Notes under the pieces: generated by a model
What the model saw: the letters and a program-made list of their open reading frames with translations, nothing else
What the model was told of the DNA's origin: nothing
Database searches by the model: none
Source: an uncultured Pyrinomonas sp.
GTDB taxonomy: Bacteria > Acidobacteriota > Blastocatellia > Pyrinomonadales > Pyrinomonadaceae
Length of the DNA: 9,837 nucleotides
NCBI GenBank assembly: GCA_937135995.1
Contig: CAKZOF010000118.1
Span: 1 to 9,837, forward strand
Reading direction: 5' to 3'
Part shown: positions 5,871 to 9,837 of the stretch, piece after piece
Position numbering within the stretch: position 1 is the first letter of the stretch
Layout of the letters: each line of letters starts with the position of its first letter
Position numbers and translations under genes: made by a program

Positions 5871-6911
5871 ATGGTCGCAGAGATCGTAGCAGCGCGTTTC
5901 ACCGATGAGCGCGTCGAACTCGCACACGGCGCCGGAGGCAAGGCGAGTCGTCGTCTGGTCGAAGGGCTGTTGCTGCCTTACCTTTCAAACGCTATCCTCG
6001 ATGAACTCGGCGACGCCGCGCATCTCGAAGTTCATGGCGCGAAGCTGGCTTTCACCGCAGATAGCTTCGTCGTCAAACCGCTCGCTTTCCCCGGCGGATC
6101 GATCGGCGAGCTGGCCGTCAATGGCACGGTCAACGATCTGGCCGTGTCGGGTGCAAAACCGCTGGCGCTCGTGATGACGCTGATCCTCGAGGCCGGTCTT
6201 TCGACTTCCATCGTCGAACGCGAAATCGCTGCCATGGCCGAAGCCGCGCGACGGGCCGGCGTGCTCATCGTCGGCGGCGACACCAAGGTGGTCGAACACG
6301 GCAAGGCGGATGGTCTGTACATCACGACGGCAGGGATCGGACTGACGGATGCGCGCCTCAATCTCGCGCCATCCAACGTTCACGTCGGAGATAAGGTCTT
6401 GCTTTCCGGTCCAGTCGGCGACCACGGGATCACCGTTCTGCTCGCGCGCGGCGAAATAGATCTCGAAGCCGATCTTCGCTCCGATACGAGATCGGTCTGG
6501 CCTTTGGTCAGCGCGTTGATCGACGCTGCGGCTTCAAGCGTTCGCTGGATGCGCGATCCGACGCGCGGCGGAGCAGCGACGGCGCTCAACGAGCTGGCGC
6601 GCGTCGCGAAAGTGGCCATCGTGTTGGATGAAGAGAGCGTGCCGGTACGCCCGGCGGTGCGCGGCGCGTGCGAGATCTTGGGGCTCGATCCGCTGCACAT
6701 CGCATGCGAAGGTCAATTCGTCGCCATCGTCGCTCCTGAACGAGCGGATGCGGCGCTCGAAGCTTTGCGGCGCGCGCCCGGCGGCGAAGAGGCCGCTCTC
6801 ATCGGCGAAATTCAAGAGGCGCCCGCCGGACTTGTCATCGCGCGTTCGGCTTACGGCGGCAGCCGCGTCGTTGACATGCTCGTCGGCGATCCGCTGCCGC
6901 GCATATGCTGA
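5871..6911 (+). CDS. hypE: HypE, carbamoyl dehydratase that forms the thiocyanate carrier
   Basis: HypE receives a carbamoyl group on its C-terminal cysteine from HypF and dehydrates it with ATP to a thiocyanate, the source of the CN ligands. The protein ends in DPLPRIC with C346 as the last residue, exactly as the mechanism requires. The PurM-like ATP-binding features are AHGAGGKASRRLV (residues 18-30), FTADSFVVKP (61-70) and GELAVNGTVNDLAVSGAKP (79-97). These are followed by VGGDTKVV (134-141), LLSGPVGDHG (177-186) and the C-terminal MRDPTRGGAATALNELA (227-243). Length is 346 residues, normal. I chose ATG 5871 because VELAHGAGGK then sits about 15 residues from the start as in the family; GAGAGG is at 5855-5860. 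A 62-base spacer separates it from hypD, and I see nothing notable in it. Confidence 0.98.
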   Translation: MVAEIVAARFTDERVELAHGAGGKASRRLVEGLLLPYLSNAILDELGDAAHLEVHGAKLAFTADSFVVKPLAFPGGSIGELAVNGTVNDLAVSGAKPLALVMTLILEAGLSTSIVEREIAAMAEAARRAGVLIVGGDTKVVEHGKADGLYITTAGIGLTDARLNLAPSNVHVGDKVLLSGPVGDHGITVLLARGEIDLEADLRSDTRSVWPLVSALIDAAASSVRWMRDPTRGGAATALNELARVAKVAIVLDEESVPVRPAVRGACEILGLDPLHIACEGQFVAIVAPERADAALEALRRAPGGEEAALIGEIQEAPAGLVIARSAYGGSRVVDMLVGDPLPRIC

Positions 6912-6912
6912 G

Positions 6913-6955
6913 CGGTTCACTGGACCAGTCGCGTTGTGGATCGCGAGATGAACCG
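6913..6955 (+). repeat. nested inverted repeat in the hypE-SIS spacer
   Basis: CGGTTCA (6913-6919) pairs perfectly with TGAACCG (6949-6955). Inside it, TCGCG (6929-6933) pairs with CGCGA (6942-6946) around an 8-base loop, and CTGGACCAG (6920-6928) is itself a palindrome with a central A. The structure fills more than half of the 77-base spacer and starts two bases after the hypE stop. No T-run follows. It could be a message-processing or stabilising element, or a protein-binding site; chance cannot be excluded. Confidence 0.45.
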
Positions 6956-6988
6956 AAGCGTTTGCCGATCTTCAACGATTAAAGGGCG

Positions 6989-8170
6989 ATGAAGGAAGCG
7001 ATGCTCCATCGCTGGATCGAGGAACGATTGCTGGAGCGCAATCGCGTCTCGCAAGCGTTCTTTCCGCGCGAAGCGACGCGGTTAGCCGAAGCGTGTCGCC
7101 AAATGGCCGAGCGCTTCCTCGAAGGCGGGCGTCTGCTCGCTTTCGGGCGCGGCCCATACGCGACCGACGCGCAGCACGTTTCGGTCGAATTCTTGCATCC
7201 GGTCATCGTCGGCAAACGCGCCCTGCCCGCGCTCGATCTCAGCCTGTGTTTCGGGCCGTGGCTCGAAACCATCGCGCAACCGCAGGACATGGTGATGGGC
7301 TTCGGCCCGCCGGAAGGGGACGATGAAGTGGAGGCCGCTCTGCAAAAGGCACACGACAAGGGAGCGTTGACCTTCGCGCTTCCCGGGCAGCGAGCGGATT
7401 ACGCGACCGCTGCGCCTTCGGATGATCCCTTCATCCATCAAGAGATGATCGAGATCCTTTACCACACCTTGTGGGAGACGGTCCACGTCTTCTTCGAGCA
7501 CAGAGAAGTCGCACCGCGCGATGCGGGCGAAGCGTCATTCCTCTACCCATTTCTCGGCGGTCACCAGTGCGACCTCGCCGCTGTCACGGCGGAAGTGGCG
7601 GCGTCCATCCTGAGCAAAGCGCGCGAAGACGAACGATTGCGCGTCGAAGCGGCCAAGATGTGCGCCGCGACGATCGCCGATTGCGCGGCGGCGATGGCTG
7701 AACGGTTGCGAAGAGGCGGTCGCATCATCGCCTTCGGCAACGGCGGATCGGCGACCGACGCCAACGATTTCGTGCTCGATTGCGTGATGCCGCCACAAGG
7801 CGCGATGCGCCCCATCCCTGCCGTCTCTCTGGCGATGGAGCCCGCCGTGTTGACGGCGGTCGCCAACGATGTCGGTCAAGAAGTGATCTTCTTGCGCCAA
7901 CTCATCGCGCACGCGCGAACGGAAGACATCGCTTTGGCCATCTCCACGAGCGGGGGATCGAAAAACATCATCATCGCGCTCGAAGAGGCGCGCCGTCGCG
8001 GCATGTTGACTGTCGGATTGCTCGGCTACGACGGCGGCGAGATCGTCCGCCGGCGATTGGTCGATTTCGCGCTCGTCGTCCGTTGCGATTACATCCCGCG
8101 CATTCAAGAGACGCAAGCGTCGATCTATCACACGCTGCGCGAAGCGCTGGACCGACTCTCGGCGGATTGA
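6989..8170 (+). CDS. tandem SIS-domain protein, GmhA-like, hydrogenase-associated
   Basis: This 393-residue protein consists of two GmhA-type SIS domains in tandem, about residues 1-185 and 195-393. GmhA is sedoheptulose 7-phosphate isomerase, a zinc enzyme. The C-terminal half is the recognisable one: AFGNGGSATDA (248-258), AISTSGGSKN (317-326) and RIQETQASIYHTL (371-383). The N-terminal half has AFGRGPYATDAQHVSVEF (51-68) and IHQEMIEILYHTL (149-161), but GFGPPEGDD (104-112) stands where STSG would be. By eye-made alignment with E. coli GmhA (ligands H61, E65, Q172, H180), the N-half keeps H63, E67, Q151 and H159 but has lost both phosphate loops. The C-half keeps the phosphate loops, Q373 and H381, with D260 and D264 in place of H and E. 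GmhA-like proteins are known neighbours of hypE in group 1h clusters, with no assigned role; a heptose pathway would not explain this context. ATG 7001 is an alternative start. Confidence 0.93.
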   Translation: MKEAMLHRWIEERLLERNRVSQAFFPREATRLAEACRQMAERFLEGGRLLAFGRGPYATDAQHVSVEFLHPVIVGKRALPALDLSLCFGPWLETIAQPQDMVMGFGPPEGDDEVEAALQKAHDKGALTFALPGQRADYATAAPSDDPFIHQEMIEILYHTLWETVHVFFEHREVAPRDAGEASFLYPFLGGHQCDLAAVTAEVAASILSKAREDERLRVEAAKMCAATIADCAAAMAERLRRGGRIIAFGNGGSATDANDFVLDCVMPPQGAMRPIPAVSLAMEPAVLTAVANDVGQEVIFLRQLIAHARTEDIALAISTSGGSKNIIIALEEARRRGMLTVGLLGYDGGEIVRRRLVDFALVVRCDYIPRIQETQASIYHTLREALDRLSAD

Positions 8171-8175
8171 AAGCG

Positions 8176-8212
8176 CTCTCGCCGCGCGAGGCTGAGCCAA
8201 CGGTGGCGAGAG
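8176..8212 (+). repeat. 8-base-pair inverted repeat after the SIS gene
   Basis: CTCTCGCC (8176-8183) is the exact reverse complement of GGCGAGAG (8205-8212), with a 21-base loop that contains GGCTGAGCC. It starts six bases after the stop of the SIS gene. The downstream sequence GATGATCGATGATGG has no T-run, so this is not a classical terminator. The rest of the 117-base spacer (8171-8287) holds no open frame or promoter that I would defend. Confidence 0.45.
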
Positions 8213-8287
8213 GATGATCGATGATGGTGGAACGTAGCGATCGACGGGCTAGAATTCATCACATCGAAGAGTGATCGAGGTCGAGTG

Positions 8288-8509
8288 ATGTTGGAACTTT
8301 ACGGCACGCGAAGTTGTCCGTACACGGCTGAGCTGCGCGCCGATCTCGAATGGCGCGGCGAAAGCTTCGTCGAATACGATGTCGAACTCGATCAGGAAGC
8401 TTTGCGCCGCATGCTCGAGCTGACCGGAGGCAATCGCATGGTGCCCGTGCTGGTCAAAGAAGGGCGAGTCGTGCAGACGGGATGGCAAGGGCGTGGCTGT
8501 TACATCTAA
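8288..8509 (+). CDS. UXX-star family glutaredoxin-like protein, cysteine form
   Basis: A 73-residue thioredoxin-fold protein. It begins LELYGTRSCPYTAELRADLE (residues 2-21), a glutaredoxin-type first strand, followed by Cys10 with the motif C-P-Y-T and a helix. VPVLVKEGRVVQTGWQGRGC (52-71) is the cis-proline strand (M51-V52-P53) and the C-terminal end. As I recall the family name, UXX-star members end in selenocysteine, two residues and the stop codon. Here the end is Cys71-Tyr-Ile-stop, so this is the cysteine counterpart. Two separated cysteines, 10 and 71, could form a redox pair. The ATG at 8288 follows GAGG (8277-8280); a GTG at 8285 is in frame but less likely. Its place between the SIS gene and hypF suggests a redox or thiol-transfer role in maturation, which is inference. 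Confidence 0.9.
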   Translation: MLELYGTRSCPYTAELRADLEWRGESFVEYDVELDQEALRRMLELTGGNRMVPVLVKEGRVVQTGWQGRGCYI

Positions 8510-8535
8510 AGCCACTTCGCAAAAGGCGGAAGGGC

Positions 8536-8562
8536 GGCGAGCCGACTCTCGACTTGCTCGCC
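8536..8562 (+). repeat. 7-base-pair hairpin upstream of hypF
   Basis: GGCGAGC (8536-8542) pairs with GCTCGCC (8556-8562). The 13-base loop can add a 3-base-pair stem, CGA (8543-8545) with TCG (8549-8551). It lies in the middle of the 103-base spacer before hypF. No T-run follows (ATCGCTAAAAGC), so termination by itself is unlikely. The stem core GGCGAG is shared with the repeat at 8205-8212. Confidence 0.4.
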
Positions 8563-8612
8563 ATCGCTAAAAGCGGAGATCGCTGTACATTTTCACCATT
8601 CGACGATGGCCG

Positions 8613-9837
8613 ATGGCTCTTAAAGTCCAAACGAATCAGCAAGCGGTGCGCGTCCGCGTGCGCGGCGTCGTTCAAGGGGTCGGTTTTCGCCCGTTCATCT
8701 ACCGCGAAGCCACGCGCTTGGGACTTGCGGGATGGGTGCTCAACGGCGAACAGGGCGTCGAGATCCATCTTGAAGGAGAAGCCGCGCGCATCGAGCTGTT
8801 CTTGGCCGCGCTCGAAAAGCGCCCGCCCTCAGCCGCGCGCATCGCCGCAATCGAAACGGAGCGCGTTCAACCCTGCGGTTGCGCCGGGTTCAGCATTCGC
8901 GAGAGCGAAAAACGTGATCGCCCGACGGTGCGCGTCTCGCCCGATCTGGCGATCTGCGAAGCTTGTTTGCGCGAGTTGTTCGACCCGCGCGACCGGCGTT
9001 TCCGCTACCCTTACATCAACTGCACTGATTGCGGCCCGCGCTATTCGATCACGCTCGGACTGCCTTACGATCGCCCACAGACCACGATGCGCGCGTGGCC
9101 GCTGTGCGATGATTGCGCGCGCGAATATCACGATCCGCGCGACCGGCGCTTTCACGCGCAGCCGGTGGCATGCCCGCGTTGCGGTCCGCGTTACAAGCTT
9201 CTGATCGGAGCGGAGACGATCGAGGACGCGCCGATCGCGGCGGCTGCGCGATTGTTGCGCCGAGGGGGCATCGTCGCCGTGAAAGGCATCGGCGGTTACC
9301 ACCTCGCTTGCGATGCGCTGAACGCTGCGGCGGTGCAAGCGTTGCGCGAGCGCAAGTTCCGCAAAGAGAAGCCCTTCGCTCTGATGGTGCGCGATCTCGA
9401 TCTGGCACGGCGTCTCGTCGAACTGACGGATGATGCAGTGCGCATGCTCGTGTCGGTCGCGCGCCCCATCGTCCTCTGTCCGGCGCGGCAGGTGATCGAA
9501 GGCGTCGCGCCGGAGAACCGCGATCTGGGGATCATGCTCCCTTACGCCCCTTTGCATCACCTTTTGTTCGCCGCAGGCGCGCCGCCCGTGCTCGTCATGA
9601 CCAGCGCCAACCGGTCCAGCGAACCCATCGCTTACGAGGACGAAGATGCGCTCGTCCGCCTTGCAGGCATCGCTGACGCTTTCCTCATTGGCGAGCGCCC
9701 CATCGCACGGCGCGTCGATGATTCCATCACGCGCGACACGGTTTTCGGGCCGCAAGTGCTTCGTCGTGCGCGCGGCTATGCGCCCGCGACGGTAACGATG
9801 TTGCCGACGAAGCGCACGATCCTCGCCGTCGGAGCCG
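8613..9837 (+). CDS. hypF: HypF, carbamoyltransferase (5' part, cut by the window end)
   Basis: HypF uses carbamoyl phosphate and ATP to carbamoylate the C-terminal cysteine of HypE, the first step in making the CN ligands. The frame is open from ATG 8613 to the window edge (408 codons), about half of a full HypF. Domain order is standard. The acylphosphatase domain has VRGVVQGVGFRPFIYREA (residues 16-33) with catalytic R26 and N44 in VLNGEQG. The two zinc fingers follow, C115-x-x-C118 with C137-x-x-C140 and C165-x-x-C168 with C187-x-x-C190. The YrdC-like domain comes next, with IVAVKGIGGYHLACDA (220-235), KEKPFALMVRD (251-261), NRDLGIMLPYAPLHHLL (302-318) and VMTSANRSSEPI (328-339). The C-terminal Kae1-like carbamoyltransferase domain lies outside the window. 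No clear ribosome binding site precedes the ATG. ATG 8606 is in another frame and stops after five codons. Confidence 0.97.
   Translation, partial: MALKVQTNQQAVRVRVRGVVQGVGFRPFIYREATRLGLAGWVLNGEQGVEIHLEGEAARIELFLAALEKRPPSAARIAAIETERVQPCGCAGFSIRESEKRDRPTVRVSPDLAICEACLRELFDPRDRRFRYPYINCTDCGPRYSITLGLPYDRPQTTMRAWPLCDDCAREYHDPRDRRFHAQPVACPRCGPRYKLLIGAETIEDAPIAAAARLLRRGGIVAVKGIGGYHLACDALNAAAVQALRERKFRKEKPFALMVRDLDLARRLVELTDDAVRMLVSVARPIVLCPARQVIEGVAPENRDLGIMLPYAPLHHLLFAAGAPPVLVMTSANRSSEPIAYEDEDALVRLAGIADAFLIGERPIARRVDDSITRDTVFGPQVLRRARGYAPATVTMLPTKRTILAVGA

Noticed and set aside
6989..8170. Reading the SIS gene as lipopolysaccharide heptose synthesis (true GmhA)
   Set aside because: The duplicated architecture, the altered metal ligands in the half that binds phosphate, and the location inside a hyp operon argue against a housekeeping heptose isomerase.
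8221..8290. TAGAAT at 8251-8256 as a -10 box for the UXX-star gene
   Set aside because: No acceptable -35 element lies 16-18 bases upstream, so I do not call a promoter.
8554..8591. TTGCTC and TACATT as a promoter for hypF
   Set aside because: The spacing is 26 bases and neither element is close to consensus.
8350..9204. 284-codon plus-strand frame overlapping the UXX-star gene and hypF
   Set aside because: Its product is dominated by S, R and A, and it is out of frame with two genes that have clear family matches.
8829..9755. 308-codon minus-strand frame opposite hypF
   Set aside because: The plus strand encodes an uninterrupted HypF with all acylphosphatase, zinc-finger and YrdC motifs; the antisense frame is a compositional shadow.

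Overview
The window is one continuous plus-strand block of accessory and maturation genes for a [NiFe] hydrogenase. The DNA is GC-rich (roughly 60 percent by eye) and densely coding, with no tRNA, rRNA, insertion sequence or CRISPR that I can see. The complete hypABCDEF set is present (hypF is cut by the window end), together with an M52 maturation endopeptidase. From memory of published and database clusters, the mix of extra genes matches the accessory set of group 1h (Hhy-type, formerly group 5) high-affinity H2-scavenging hydrogenases: two unnamed conserved proteins, a DUF6084-like tail, a DUF6893-like microprotein, a YceI-like protein, a second HypC-like protein, a double SIS-domain protein and a UXX-star glutaredoxin-like protein. 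Such clusters occur in soil Actinobacteria, Acidobacteriota and Chloroflexota. A Blastocatellia-type acidobacterium (for example a Pyrinomonas relative) would fit, but the host assignment is an inference. The structural genes (hhyS/hhyL) are not in the window and are expected just upstream.

Layout: 1-161 is the 3' end of a gene resembling DUF6084. 222-1274 is a 350-residue hydrogenase-associated protein of unknown function, and 1271-1609 is a 112-residue partner of unknown function. 1597-2109 is the maturation endopeptidase. 2112-2243 is a 43-residue single-pass membrane microprotein. 2336-2917 is a YceI-like lipocalin-fold protein without a signal peptide. 2964-3305 is hypA, 3302-3991 hypB, 4086-4409 hypC, 4406-4699 a second HypC-like protein, 4696-5808 hypD and 5871-6911 hypE. 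6989-8170 is a tandem SIS-domain (GmhA-like) protein. 8288-8509 is a UXX-star family protein. 8613 to the end is hypF.

How the genes work together: HypF and HypE make the thiocyanate carrier from carbamoyl phosphate. HypC and HypD assemble Fe(CN)2CO. HypA and HypB insert nickel, and the endopeptidase then trims the large-subunit C terminus. Many junctions are 4- to 13-base overlaps (1271, 1597, 3302, 4406, 4696), so translational coupling in one operon is likely. The remaining spacers are 46-117 bases, and most hold an inverted repeat. I found no convincing promoter or intrinsic terminator inside the window.

The most interesting point is the tandem SIS protein. By eye, its N-terminal half keeps the metal-ligand pattern of GmhA but has lost the phosphate-binding loops. 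Its C-terminal half keeps the phosphate loops but has altered metal ligands. This suggests a composite active site serving an unknown step in hydrogenase maturation.
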